DNA of 64,000 nt from Orlajensenia leifsoniae (GCF_004570845.1 NZ_SPQZ01000002.1:248001-312000), one strand, 5' to 3'. Shown: positions 1-11,916, counted from the stretch's first letter. Made by a program: numbers and translations. The notes: generated by a model not told the origin, from the sequence alone.

Positions 1-2286
<2,286 letters not shown>

Positions 2287-2300
2287 TCACCGCAACACAC

Positions 2301-2358
2301 CGAACTGCCCACTTCCGCCAGTCCGAGCGTCAGCTCACTGGCGGAAGTGGGCAGTTCG
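2301..2358. repeat. Perfect 22-bp inverted repeat between convergent genes
   Basis: The left arm is 2301-2322 and the right arm 2337-2358, exact reverse complements around a 14-base loop. It lies between the acnA stop and the stop of the opposing HTH gene. It could end transcription from both sides, but there is no T-tract on either strand. The long perfect arms also resemble a dispersed palindromic repeat. No second copy was noticed in this window. Confidence 0.75.
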
Positions 2359-2403
2359 CGTTCGGCCCGAGCGCTGGGCCGGCGATGTCGAGTGCGCGGT
2401 GGC

Positions 2404-2751
2404 TCAGCGCGACTGGCGCTTCTTGTACGGCAGGGGCTCGCCCTTGACCTTCGGCGCGCGTCCGACGCCCTTCGAGGCCTTGGCCTTGCCGCCGGTCTTG
2501 GCTGGGCGCGGGGCGTTCGCCGCGTCGTAAGCGGCGATCTCGTCGTTCGCCGTCGCCAGGAACAGCTCTCCGGCATCCGTCAGCGTCATCGGTCCGTTGC
2601 CGCGGCGGATCAGCACGGCACCGGCGACGGCCTCGAGCTGGTTCAGTGAACCGCTGAGGGTCGAGTGCGAGACGCCGAGAACGGATGCCGCACGCCCGAG
2701 GTCGAGTTCGCTCGCCAGGGCGACGTAGTGGCGGAGCATGGTGATGTCCAC
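2404..2751 (-). CDS. Stand-alone LysR-type HTH protein with basic tail
   Basis: The 115-residue product begins at GTG. Residues 1-60 match the LysR-type winged helix-turn-helix (MLRHYVALASELDLGRAA, then VSHSTLSGSLNQLEAVAG and the wing LTDAGELFL). The usual 200-residue effector-binding domain is absent. Instead there is a short tail rich in Lys, Arg and Gly (AKTGGKAKASKGVGRAPKVK), which suggests nonspecific nucleic-acid contact. It is transcribed away from dxs and converges on acnA. The target is unknown. It could be a degenerate regulator or a small DNA-binding protein in its own right. No frameshifted remainder of a LysR C-terminal domain was seen downstream. Confidence 0.7.
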   Translation of the reverse strand: MDITMLRHYVALASELDLGRAASVLGVSHSTLSGSLNQLEAVAGAVLIRRGNGPMTLTDAGELFLATANDEIAAYDAANAPRPAKTGGKAKASKGVGRAPKVKGEPLPYKKRQSR

Positions 2752-2861
2752 GGGGGTGGCCTTTCGTCAGGTCGTGCGTTCCACGGCCGTGTCCAGAGTA
2801 CGGTGCCGGGGCCCGGCGCAAGCCCCTGCAGCAGACTCGGGGCCGACGGGACCCGACCGCG

Positions 2862-2867
2862 TAGACT
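2862..2867 (+). promoter_or_regulatory. Candidate -10 element of dxs
   Basis: TAGACT lies about 48 bases before the dxs ATG and fits the TANNNT form seen elsewhere in this window. No convincing -35 is visible. A purine-rich ribosome site (CGAAAGGCGG) precedes the ATG. Confidence 0.4.
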
Positions 2868-2915
2868 CGATCGAAGCCACCGGGCACCCTCGGAGGCGAG
2901 CGAAAGGCGGTTGCG

Positions 2916-4859
2916 ATGACCCTTCTGGAGACGATCAGGGGTCCCAGAGACCTCGACGCCCTCACGAAGGAGCAGTTCGAGCAGCTGGCCACGGAGATCC
3001 GCGAGCACCTCGTGCTGAACGTCGCCAAGACCGGCGGCCACCTCGGACCGAACCTCGGCGTCGTCGAACTCACCCTCGCCATCCACAGCGTCTTCGACTC
3101 GCCCCGCGACTCGATCGTCTTCGACACGGGCCACCAGTCCTACGTGCACAAGATCCTCACGGGGCGCCAGGACTTCTCGACCCTGCGCCAGACCGACGGC
3201 ATGGCCGGCTACCCGCAGCGCGCGGAATCCGAACACGACATCGTCGAGAGCTCCCACGCCTCCAGCTCGCTGTCGTGGGCCGACGGCATCTCACGGGCGT
3301 TCTCGATGACGGGTCAGGATGACCGCAGCGTCGTCGCTGTGGTCGGCGACGGGGCGCTCACCGGAGGCATGACGTGGGAGGCGCTCAACAACATCAGCGA
3401 CGACAACACGCGCCGCCTGATCATCGTCGTGAACGACAACGGACGCTCGTACGCGCCCACGATCGGTGGCATGGCGCGTTTCCTCAACACCGTGCGCACC
3501 CGCCGCAGCTACCGCAGCCTCTACCTCACCAGCCGCGAGGCGTTCGACAAGCTGGGAGCCCCCGGGCGCGCCGTCTATCGCGGCTTCCGCGGCGGCCTGC
3601 ACGGATTCCTCGCCCGCTTCACGAACAACGAGGCGCTCTACTCCAACCTCGACATCAAGTACATCGGTCCCGTGCACGGGCACGACATCGAGGCGATGCG
3701 CGAGGCCCTCGAACAGGCGAAGCACTACGGGGCCCCGGTCATCGTGCACGCCATCACCGAGAAGGGCCGCGGCTACGGGCCGGCGCTCCGCGACGTCGCC
3801 GACCAGTTCCACGCCGTCGGGCAGATCGATCCCGAGACCGGGGAGTCCCTCGAGACCGCGGGGGCGGCGAGCTGGACCAGCGTCTTCGCCGACCGCCTCG
3901 TGGAACTCGCGGCCGACAACGAGCGCATCGTCGGCATCACGGCCGCCATGCTGCGTCCCACCGGACTGCACAAGATGGCCGAGCGCTTCCCGGGCCGCGT
4001 CATCGACGTCGGTATCGCCGAGCAGCACGCCGCAACGTCGGCAGCCGGTCTCGCCTTCGGCGGCATGCACCCCGTCGTCGCCATCTACGCCACCTTCATC
4101 AACAGGGCGTTCGACCAGGTGCTCATGGACGTCGCCCTGCACAAGGCCGGGGTCACGTTCGTGCTCGATCGGGCCGGCGTCACGGGGCCCGACGGTCCCA
4201 GCCACCACGGCGTGTGGGATCTCGCCATCCTGCAGGTCGTTCCCGGCATCCGCTTGGCTGCTCCACGCGACTCCGTGCGCCTCGAGGAGGAACTGACCGA
4301 GGCGGTGGCCGTCGATGACGCTCCCACGGTGCTGCGCTTCCCGAAGGGCAGTGTCGGTGCGAGCTTCGATGCCCTCCGTCGCACAGACGACGGCGTCGAC
4401 GTGCTCTACGAGGGACCCGGGCGCGACGTGCTGATCGTCACGGTCGGACCCATGGCCGGCGTCGGCCTCGAGGTCGCCGAGAGGCTCGCCGCCCAGGGCA
4501 TCGACGCCACCGTCGTCGATCCGCGCTGGGTCGTCCCCGTGCCGCGCAGCGTCGTCGACATGTCGGCGCAGCACCGCCTCGTCGTGTGCATCGAGGACGG
4601 CATCCGCGTCGGCGGAATCGGAACGCGGATCCGACAGGACCTGCGCGAGGCCGGGGTCGACACCGCTGTCACCGAGGTCGGACTGCCGGACGAGTTCCTC
4701 GACCATGGGTCCCGCGCCGACATCCTCGAGCGCACGGGCATGACGCCGCAGCACATCGCCCACGACGTCGTCGGCATGGTGCTCGGCTCCAAGCTGCCGC
4801 ACGCCAGGCCGATCGACACCGGATCCACCTCGATCACCGCGGGTTCGAACGAACTCTGA
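2916..4859 (+). CDS. dxs: 1-deoxy-D-xylulose-5-phosphate synthase
   Basis: This TPP enzyme condenses pyruvate with glyceraldehyde-3-phosphate, the entry step of the MEP isoprenoid pathway. At 647 residues it has normal length. Visible motifs are FDTGHQSYVHKILTG near the N-terminus, the TPP/Mg motif GDGALTGGMTWEALNN, the catalytic-glutamate region VGIAEQHAATSAAG, and DRAGVTGPDGPSHHG in the pyrimidine domain; the C-terminal transketolase domain follows. The ATG is preceded by a good ribosome site at 2901-2910. The gene is followed after 54 bases by the merR start, whose promoter lies in that gap. Confidence 0.97.
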   Translation: MTLLETIRGPRDLDALTKEQFEQLATEIREHLVLNVAKTGGHLGPNLGVVELTLAIHSVFDSPRDSIVFDTGHQSYVHKILTGRQDFSTLRQTDGMAGYPQRAESEHDIVESSHASSSLSWADGISRAFSMTGQDDRSVVAVVGDGALTGGMTWEALNNISDDNTRRLIIVVNDNGRSYAPTIGGMARFLNTVRTRRSYRSLYLTSREAFDKLGAPGRAVYRGFRGGLHGFLARFTNNEALYSNLDIKYIGPVHGHDIEAMREALEQAKHYGAPVIVHAITEKGRGYGPALRDVADQFHAVGQIDPETGESLETAGAASWTSVFADRLVELAADNERIVGITAAMLRPTGLHKMAERFPGRVIDVGIAEQHAATSAAGLAFGGMHPVVAIYATFINRAFDQVLMDVALHKAGVTFVLDRAGVTGPDGPSHHGVWDLAILQVVPGIRLAAPRDSVRLEEELTEAVAVDDAPTVLRFPKGSVGASFDALRRTDDGVDVLYEGPGRDVLIVTVGPMAGVGLEVAERLAAQGIDATVVDPRWVVPVPRSVVDMSAQHRLVVCIEDGIRVGGIGTRIRQDLREAGVDTAVTEVGLPDEFLDHGSRADILERTGMTPQHIAHDVVGMVLGSKLPHARPIDTGSTSITAGSNEL

Positions 4860-4876
4860 GCATCTGCCGCACGCGT

Positions 4877-4907
4877 TTGACTTCGAGTGCGCTCGAAGTT
4901 CTATCGT
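4877..4907 (+). promoter_or_regulatory. MerR-type promoter and operator
   Basis: A -35 TTGACT (4877-4882) and a -10 TATCGT (4902-4907) are separated by 19 bp, the stretched spacing typical of MerR-activated promoters. Between them lies a perfect dyad with arms ACTTCGAG (4880-4887) and CTCGAAGT (4892-4899) around TGCG. The ATG of the regulator follows the -10 by six bases, so the transcript is probably leaderless and the gene autoregulated. Confidence 0.85.
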
Positions 4908-4913
4908 GGCCGT

Positions 4914-5293
4914 ATGGAGACACTCGAGCACACGTTCTCGATCTCGGAAGCCGCTGAACGCACGGGCCTGACTGCCCACACGCTCCGCTACTACGAGCGA
5001 ACAGGACTGATGCTGACCCCCGTCGACCGCGCGTCGTCGACCCACCGCCGCTTCACCGAGCAGGACATCACCTGGGTGTCCTTCCTCACGAAGCTCCGGG
5101 CCACGTCGATGCCGATAGCCCGCATCCGCGAGTACGTCGAACTCGTGCGCGACGGCGACGAATCGACGGCGTCACGGCTCGAGCTCCTGCTGCGCCACCG
5201 CATCACCGTGGTGGCCCAGCTCGCGGAGATGCAACGGTCACTGACCGCCATCGACGTCAAGATCGCCATCTATGAAGAGAAGGTCGCACACGC

Positions 5294-5297
<4 letters not shown>
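4914..5297 (+). CDS. MerR-family transcriptional regulator
   Basis: The 127-residue product has an N-terminal MerR winged helix ([26 protein letters not shown]), the second helix-wing ([32 protein letters not shown]), and a C-terminal dimerisation coiled coil ([27 protein letters not shown]). There is no metal-binding cysteine cluster, so it belongs to the organic-effector or stress type. A longer frame from 4887 would begin inside the operator, so ATG 4914 is chosen. Its stop overlaps the ATG of the aldo/keto reductase by four bases (ATGA), so the two are cotranslated. MerR-AKR pairs commonly answer reactive carbonyls or electrophiles; that role is inferred here. Confidence 0.9.
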
Positions 5298-6265
<968 letters not shown>

Positions 6266-6379
6266 CCGATCGACGCCATCTGTGTCGGCAGAGCGGTGCT
6301 GCGGCGCGTAACGTAGAGAGAGGTGGTTTCGAGGCGTTCGTCTCGAGGGGCTGGTGCCACGCACGCGAGAGGTTTCGAC

Positions 6380-7222
6380 TTGGACGAGGAATGCATTCAC
6401 GGATTCGGACGTGGCGATTGCGCCGCGTGTTTTCCGGCGGCTCCGGTGGTCGTAGCACCCCCGGTGCGCAAGGCGAGGACCGCTCCGAAGTCATCGCTGC
6501 GTGAGCCCATCGGCGGCAGTGGCACGGCGTCTGCGAAGTCGCTCCGCCGCCCGCCCGTCGACGTCGGCGACCGGCGCATCTACCACGTGACCCATGTGGC
6601 GAACCTCGCCGGCATCGTCGCCCAGGACATGCTCGTGCCCGACGCCGGAGACGCGACGTCCGACACCGACGTCCAGGTGTTCTCGGCCGATGAGCGTGCA
6701 GCCCGCCGGAGCACGGCGGTACCGGGACGCGACACCGTCGTGGCCGATCACGTGCCGTTCAGCCTCACGCCGAACTCCAGCGCGTGGGAGAGCATCCGTG
6801 CCGGGATCGACGACCCCCGCATCGATCCGACGGCTGCGGCATCCGCGGCCTCGGAATTCGTGGTGCTGGTGAGCACCATCCGCGAGGCGCTTTCCGTGCA
6901 GGTGACGGATGACGGTATCTCGTCGACCGGCATCGTCGTCACCGACGGCTACGCGCCTGGGCCGCTCACCCGCTTCGCCACCACGTCGGATGACGTGCAG
7001 CGCATGCTCGTGGCGCTCGGCGACGAGGATGAGCCCGATGCCCTGCTCCGTGCCGAACTCCTTGCCCCCGGCGTCTTCCCGCTGGCCAGCATCACGCTGA
7101 TCGGCGTCGCGAACGACAAGGTGCGTGACGAGGTGCGCGGCATCCTGCATGCAGCTGCCCACAAGCCCAAGGTCGCCGTGTACCCGCCGTGGTTCCAGGC
7201 GGCCGACGAGGTGCGCTACTGA
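6380..7222 (+). CDS. DarT-like ADP-ribosyltransferase with N-terminal Cys/His motif
   Basis: The fold resembles DarT (DUF4433), which ADP-ribosylates thymidine in single-stranded DNA. Visible blocks in the 280-residue product are IYHVTHVANLAGIV (about 67-80), an Arg-rich ARRS segment (108-111, at the place of the NAD-contacting Arg), DHVPFSLTPNSSAW, and RAELLAPGVFPLASI, whose Glu (about 226) matches the catalytic Glu. Before this is a short motif, CIHGFGRGDCAACFP (Cys5, His7, Cys14, Cys17), that may bind zinc. TTG at 6380 is chosen because it has a GAGAGG site eight bases upstream and starts just before the motif; GTG 6323 is the alternative. No DarG macrodomain antitoxin lies beside it. Confidence 0.65.
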   Translation: MDEECIHGFGRGDCAACFPAAPVVVAPPVRKARTAPKSSLREPIGGSGTASAKSLRRPPVDVGDRRIYHVTHVANLAGIVAQDMLVPDAGDATSDTDVQVFSADERAARRSTAVPGRDTVVADHVPFSLTPNSSAWESIRAGIDDPRIDPTAAASAASEFVVLVSTIREALSVQVTDDGISSTGIVVTDGYAPGPLTRFATTSDDVQRMLVALGDEDEPDALLRAELLAPGVFPLASITLIGVANDKVRDEVRGILHAAAHKPKVAVYPPWFQAADEVRY

Positions 7223-7243
7223 GCTGACGGGCCGGCAACGAGA

Positions 7244-7273
7244 AGAGGGGCGGATCGTGTGATCCGCCCCTCT
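7244..7273. terminator. Bidirectional terminator hairpin
   Basis: Perfect 13-bp arms 7244-7256 and 7261-7273 close a GTGT loop. It lies between the convergent stops of the DarT-like gene and the beta-oxidation operon. It is strongly GC-rich, with a weak T-run only. Confidence 0.85.
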
Positions 7274-7290
7274 CGTCGTCTGTGCAGCCG

Positions 7291-9429
7291 TTACGCTCCG
7301 ACGCCCACGATCCGCGGGTCGTGGAAGGTGGAGCCGAAGGCCCGCTCGCTCGCGCCGACGCGGTCGAGGTACGGCGTGAGGCCGCCCATCTGGAACGGGA
7401 AGCCCGCGCCGAGGATCATGCAGAGGTCGATGTCCTCTGCCGCCGCCACGACGTCGTCCTCGAGCATGCGGTGCACCTCGTCGGCCAGGCCGTCCTGCAG
7501 GCGCACGAGGATCTCCTCGGCCTGCATGGGCTCGGTGCCGCCGGCCACGATCTTCAGGGCGCCCTTATCGAAGCCCTTGACCTTGCCCTTGGAGTCCTTC
7601 TCGAGCAACGTGCCGTACTCGGCCAGCTCGTGCAGGTTCTCGCTGCGGTAGAAGCGGTCGGGGAACGCGGCGTGGTGCGTGTCGAGCACGTGGGCGCCGA
7701 CCTTCAGTCCCACGAGGTCGAGCAGGGCCGACGGCGCCATGGGAAGCCCCAGTGGCGCCATCGCCTCGTCGACGACGGAGAACGGAGTGCCCCGGTCGAC
7801 CGCGTACATCGCCTCGCCGAGCAGCTTGGCGAGAACACGGTTCACCACGAAGCCGGGAGTGTCAGCCGTGATGACGGCGTTCTTCCGCAGCTTCGCAGCC
7901 GTGACCATGGCCGTCGACAGCGTGGCGTCATCGGTGTGCGGGGTCTTGACGACCTCGATCAGGGGCATGACCGCCACCGGCGTGAAGAAGTGGAAGCCCA
8001 CGAGGCGCTCCGGGTTCTTCAGCTTCGCACCGATCTGCTCGACGGAGAGCGACGAGGTGTTCGTGGCCAGCACGGCCTCGGGGGAGATGTACTGCTCCAC
8101 CTCGGCGAAGACGTCCTGCTTGATGCCGAGCTCCTCGAAGACAGCCTCGATGACCCAGTCGCAGTCGGCGAAGTCGGCCTTGTCTGTCGTCCCGGTCACG
8201 AGGGCGCGCAGGCGGTTGGCCTCGTCGGACCCGATGCGGCCCTTGTCGGCCAGTTTCTGGATCTCGTCGTGGATGTACCCGATGCCCTTGTCGACGCGGG
8301 CCTGGTCGAGGTCGGTGATGACCACGGGCACCTGCAGGCGGCGCAGGAACAGCAGCGCGAACTGGCTGGCCATGTAGCCGGCGCCGAGCACGCCCACCTT
8401 GGTGACCTTCTTGGCGAGAGCCTTGTCGGGCGCACCGGCTGGGCGCTTGGCCCGCTTCTGCACCAGGTTGAAGGCGTAGATGGATGCCTGCAGCTGGTCT
8501 CCGGCGATCAGATCGGCGAGGGCGTCGTCCTCCAGAGCGAAGCACTCCTCCTTCGTACCGTTCTTGGCGGCCTTCAGCAGGTCGAGTGCGGCGTACGGCG
8601 ACTTCGGGATGGTGCCGAGACGGCTCGCGACGGTGTCGCGGGCGATCTTGATGGCGATGTCCCACTTGGCGATGCGCTCGAGCTTGCCCGGGGCGTTCTT
8701 GCGAACGACCTTCTCGGTGCCGCTCAGCACGCCGTCGGCGAAGCGGATCGAGTCCTCGAGGAAGTTGACCGGCGAGAAGATGCGGTCGGCGATCCCGAGG
8801 TCGAAGGCGTCTTGGGCCTTCAGCGTGCGGTTCTGCTTCAGCGGGTTCTCGATGATCACCTTGAGGGCGTTCTCGATGCCGATCAGGTTGGGCAGCAGGT
8901 AGGTGCCGCCCCAGCCGGGGATGAGGCCGAGGAAGACCTCGGGCAGGGCCAGCGCCGCGGCGGACGAGTCGACGGTGCGGTAATCGGCGTTGAGCGGAAG
9001 CTCGACACCGCCGCCCAGGGCGAGGCCGTTGATGAACACGAACGACGGAACGCCGAGGGTGGCCTGCTTGCCGAGCACGTGGTGACCGAGCTGGGCCATC
9101 TTCTTGGCGATGTCGCGCGTCGGGATCTCGGCGATCTTCGACAGGTCGGCGCCGGCGGCGAGGATGAACGGCTTGCCCGTAGTCGCGACGGCGTGGATCT
9201 CGCCCTTCGCGGCCCGGTCGGCGAGGGCGTCGTAGGTGGCGCCCAGTTCCAGAAGGGATGCCGGACCGAAGGTGTTCGGACGCGTGTGATCGCGTCCGTT
9301 GTCGAGGGTCACGAGGGCGAGCGTGCGGCCGGAGGAGAGGGGGATGTCGCGCACGTAGGAGTGCGTGACGACCTCGTCATCGGTGAGGGCTGCCAGCTCG
9401 GAGAAGTCGATCGTCGAGTAGTCGGTCAT
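7291..9429 (-). CDS. fadB: FadB-like enoyl-CoA hydratase / 3-hydroxyacyl-CoA dehydrogenase
   Basis: This bifunctional beta-oxidation subunit (712 residues) hydrates enoyl-CoA and oxidises 3-hydroxyacyl-CoA. The N-terminal crotonase domain shows FINGLALGGGVELPLNADYR and PEVFLGLIPGWGGTYLLPN, each with a catalytic Glu. The NAD-binding motif VGVLGAGYMASQFA lies near residue 345. The dehydrogenase region has ATNTSSLSVEQIG and LVGFHFFTPVAVMPLIEVV. It starts at ATG six bases after the thiolase stop, so the two form one operon and probably one complex (FadAB type). Assignment as FadB rather than FadJ rests on the partner gene only. Confidence 0.93.
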   Translation of the reverse strand: MTDYSTIDFSELAALTDDEVVTHSYVRDIPLSSGRTLALVTLDNGRDHTRPNTFGPASLLELGATYDALADRAAKGEIHAVATTGKPFILAAGADLSKIAEIPTRDIAKKMAQLGHHVLGKQATLGVPSFVFINGLALGGGVELPLNADYRTVDSSAAALALPEVFLGLIPGWGGTYLLPNLIGIENALKVIIENPLKQNRTLKAQDAFDLGIADRIFSPVNFLEDSIRFADGVLSGTEKVVRKNAPGKLERIAKWDIAIKIARDTVASRLGTIPKSPYAALDLLKAAKNGTKEECFALEDDALADLIAGDQLQASIYAFNLVQKRAKRPAGAPDKALAKKVTKVGVLGAGYMASQFALLFLRRLQVPVVITDLDQARVDKGIGYIHDEIQKLADKGRIGSDEANRLRALVTGTTDKADFADCDWVIEAVFEELGIKQDVFAEVEQYISPEAVLATNTSSLSVEQIGAKLKNPERLVGFHFFTPVAVMPLIEVVKTPHTDDATLSTAMVTAAKLRKNAVITADTPGFVVNRVLAKLLGEAMYAVDRGTPFSVVDEAMAPLGLPMAPSALLDLVGLKVGAHVLDTHHAAFPDRFYRSENLHELAEYGTLLEKDSKGKVKGFDKGALKIVAGGTEPMQAEEILVRLQDGLADEVHRMLEDDVVAAAEDIDLCMILGAGFPFQMGGLTPYLDRVGASERAFGSTFHDPRIVGVGA

Positions 9430-9435
9430 GTCGGC

Positions 9436-10641
9436 TCAGCGGCCCTTTCCGTACTTCTTGTGGTGGGGGTTCTCCCAGATGACGCTTCCGCCCTGTCCGA
9501 GGCCGACGCACATGGCGGTCAGGCCGTAGCGCACCTCGGGGTGCTGCTCGAACTGGCGGGCGAGCTGGATCATCAGGCGCACGCCGCTGGCGGCGAGGGG
9601 GTGGCCGATGGCGATGGCGCCACCCCACTTGTTGACGCGCGGATCCTCGTCGGCGATGCCGAAGTGGTCGAGGAACGAGAGCACCTGCACGGCGAAGGCC
9701 TCGTTGAGCTCGAAGAGGCCGATGTCCTCGATCGACAGACCGGCGTTCTTCAGCGCGCGCTCCGTCGACGGGATCGGACCGATGCCCATGACCTCGGGCT
9801 CGACGCCGGCGAAGCCGAAGCTCACCATGCGCATCTTCGTCTGGAGGCCGAGTTCCTTGGCGGCGGCGGACGAGGCGAGGATCGACGCCGTGGCGCCATC
9901 CGTCAACGGAGACGCGTTGCCGGCCGTGACGCGACCGTGCGGGCGGAACGGCGTCTTGAGCGACGCCAGGCCCTCCATGGTCGTGTTCGGGCGCATGCCC
10001 TCGTCTTCGGTGGCGAGGCCCCAGCCGGCGTCACTGCGGAGCGACACCGGCACCAGGTCGGGCTGGATGTCGCCCGACGCGTATGCGGCGGCGACCTTCT
10101 GCTGGCTCAGCATGCCGAAGCGATCGGCGCGCTCCTTGGTGAGCGACGGGAAGCGGTCGTGCAGGCGCTCGGCGGTGTTGCCCATGTTGAGGGCGTCCGC
10201 CGCGACGAGCTTCTCGGAGAGGAAGCGCGGGTTGGGGTCGACGCCCTCGCCCATCGGGTGGCGGCCCATGTGCTCGACTCCACCGGCGATGACGACGTCG
10301 TACTGGCCGAAGGCGATGCCGGAGCCGCTCGTGGTGACGGCGGTCATGGCTCCGGCGCACATGCGCTCGATCGCGTAGCCGGGAACGGTGGTCGGGAGAC
10401 CGGCGAGCAGCGCCGCCGTGCGGCCGAGGGTCAGTCCCTGATCGCCCTGCTGCGTCGTGGCCGCGATGGCCACCTCGTCGATACGGTCCTTCGGCAGACT
10501 GGTGTTCCGCTCCAGCAGTCCAACGATGGCCTTGACCACCAGATCGTCTGCTCGGGTGTTCCAGTACATGCCCTTTTCGCCTGCTCTGCCGAACGGGGTG
10601 CGTACCCCGTCGACGAACACGACATCAGCTCTTTCGGCCAC
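9436..10641 (-). CDS. fadA: Acetyl-CoA acyltransferase (thiolase)
   Basis: This is the 401-residue thiolase that cleaves 3-ketoacyl-CoA in beta-oxidation. The nucleophilic Cys is in IERMCAGAMTAV, the His in AIGHPLAASGVRL, and the second Cys in AMCVGLGQGGSVIWE. It starts at GTG preceded by GGAGGC four bases away. It is the first gene of the fadA-fadB operon, with an inverted repeat just upstream that could be a repressor site. The degradative rather than biosynthetic role is inferred from the FadB neighbour. Confidence 0.94.
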   Translation of the reverse strand: MAERADVVFVDGVRTPFGRAGEKGMYWNTRADDLVVKAIVGLLERNTSLPKDRIDEVAIAATTQQGDQGLTLGRTAALLAGLPTTVPGYAIERMCAGAMTAVTTSGSGIAFGQYDVVIAGGVEHMGRHPMGEGVDPNPRFLSEKLVAADALNMGNTAERLHDRFPSLTKERADRFGMLSQQKVAAAYASGDIQPDLVPVSLRSDAGWGLATEDEGMRPNTTMEGLASLKTPFRPHGRVTAGNASPLTDGATASILASSAAAKELGLQTKMRMVSFGFAGVEPEVMGIGPIPSTERALKNAGLSIEDIGLFELNEAFAVQVLSFLDHFGIADEDPRVNKWGGAIAIGHPLAASGVRLMIQLARQFEQHPEVRYGLTAMCVGLGQGGSVIWENPHHKKYGKGR

Positions 10642-10656
10642 TTCGCCTCCACTATC

Positions 10657-10676
10657 GGATCAGTCTTCCTTGATCC
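10657..10676 (-). promoter_or_regulatory. Candidate operator of the fadAB operon
   Basis: Arms GGATCA (10657-10662) and TGATCC (10671-10676) flank an 8-base spacer. A GATAGT-like -10 on the minus strand overlaps the inner arm, about 12 bases before the GTG ribosome site. A TetR- or GntR-type repressor would suit the layout; no regulator gene is adjacent. Confidence 0.4.
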
Positions 10677-10716
10677 TAGGCAGGGCGCCGATGGCCACTG
10701 AATCGTTTGACAGAAC

Positions 10717-11916
10717 CTACGAAAGGGCTTCCGTGCTCTGGTCGGGCTCTTGGTCAGCATCCACAAAGGCATCGGCGATCGCCTGTGAGGTTGCTGCAAC
10801 CTGCCACGGTCGCGCGCCCAGTCTGGCGAGTTCGTCGGCGACGGATGCCGCGTCGATGACGACCGGGGGAGTCCAGGCCACGCGGCGCAGCAGGTCGGGC
10901 GTGAGCAGGTTCTCCATCGGGATGGAGCGCTCCTCGGAGATCACGGCCACGGCGGCCCGAGCGCCCTTGAGACGTGCATCGGCCTCGGGGTTCCTGTCGC
11001 TCCAGGCCCGAGGCGGAGGCAGGGTGTTGTCGCCGGCCTGCTTCATCACGGGAAGGTCGGTCGTGGTGAGGCCGGTCTCCACGGCCTGCCACCAGCGCTC
11101 GAGCTCCGAACGGCTGGCCCGCCCGGTGAACTCCCGCAGGTCGGCGAGGGCGCGTTTGGTGGTGGGCATCGCGCGGGCCACGGCGACGAGGGAGGCATCC
11201 GGAACCAGACGACCCGGAGCGATGTCGCGCTCCTGGGCGAGGGCGTCGCGGGCCAGCCACAGTTCCCGTGCGACCGCCAGGCTGCGCTGGCCGCGCAGGG
11301 CGTGCACACCGGAGAGCCGGCGCCACGGATCCGCCCGCACGGCCTTGACCTCGCGATCGAGGGTGGCCTGGAACTCCTCACCGGCGATGCCCCGCTTGCC
11401 GGAGTCGTCGAGCATGACGGCGAGGGCGTCGCGCAGGTCGACGAGCAGCTCGACGTCGAGGGCGGCGTACTCGAGCCAGGAGGCGGGAAGAGGACGCGTC
11501 GACCAGTCGGCCGCCGAGTGCTCCTTCGCCAGGTGGATGCCGAGAAGTTCCTCGACGACGGTTCCGAGCCCGACGCGCGGGAGGCCGAGCAGCCGTGCGG
11601 CGAGTTCGGTGTCGAAGATCACGGCGGGATCGAGCCCGACCTCGCGGAGGCAGGCGAGATCCTGGCTGGCGGCGTGCAGGACCCATTCGACGTCGGCGAT
11701 TGCGTCGTCGAGTTCGGTCATGGCGCCGATGGCGGGAGGGTCGAACAGGAAGACGCCGGCGTCGCGGCGGAAGACCTGGATGAGATAGGCACGCTGCGAG
11801 TAGCGGAAGCCGCTCGCGCGCTCGGCGTCGATGGCGATCGGGCCCGTGCCGGCTGAGATCGAATCGACGGCGGCGAGGTACTCCTCACGCGTCTCGATGA
11901 CGTGGCGGTCGCTCAC
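10717..11916 (-). CDS. rnd: HRDC-domain ribonuclease D
   Basis: The product is a 399-residue DEDDy 3'-5' exoribonuclease for stable-RNA trimming. The first exonuclease motif is PIAIDAERASGFRYSQRAYLIQVF (Asp-x-Glu), the middle region HAASQDLACLREVG, and the third YAALDVELLVDLRDAL (Tyr-x3-Asp). An HRDC region follows (LADLREFTGRASRSELERWW). The frame is open much further upstream, but GTG at 11916 is chosen: it matches the usual N-terminus just before the exonuclease domain and overlaps the DUF3000 stop by four bases (GTGA), so the pair is translationally coupled. This DUF3000-RNase D pairing is common in actinobacteria. Confidence 0.93.
   Translation of the reverse strand: MSDRHVIETREEYLAAVDSISAGTGPIAIDAERASGFRYSQRAYLIQVFRRDAGVFLFDPPAIGAMTELDDAIADVEWVLHAASQDLACLREVGLDPAVIFDTELAARLLGLPRVGLGTVVEELLGIHLAKEHSAADWSTRPLPASWLEYAALDVELLVDLRDALAVMLDDSGKRGIAGEEFQATLDREVKAVRADPWRRLSGVHALRGQRSLAVARELWLARDALAQERDIAPGRLVPDASLVAVARAMPTTKRALADLREFTGRASRSELERWWQAVETGLTTTDLPVMKQAGDNTLPPPRAWSDRNPEADARLKGARAAVAVISEERSIPMENLLTPDLLRRVAWTPPVVIDAASVADELARLGARPWQVAATSQAIADAFVDADQEPDQSTEALS

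Noticed and set aside
4887-4913. Upstream start for the MerR regulator
   Set aside because: It would begin inside the operator and before the -10, so it could not be transcribed from that promoter.
7282-10701. A plus-strand open frame of 1139 codons
   Set aside because: It is the complement of fadA and fadB. The product is rich in Val, His, Arg, Glu and Asp in the pattern of GC-rich antisense frames and has no family motif.
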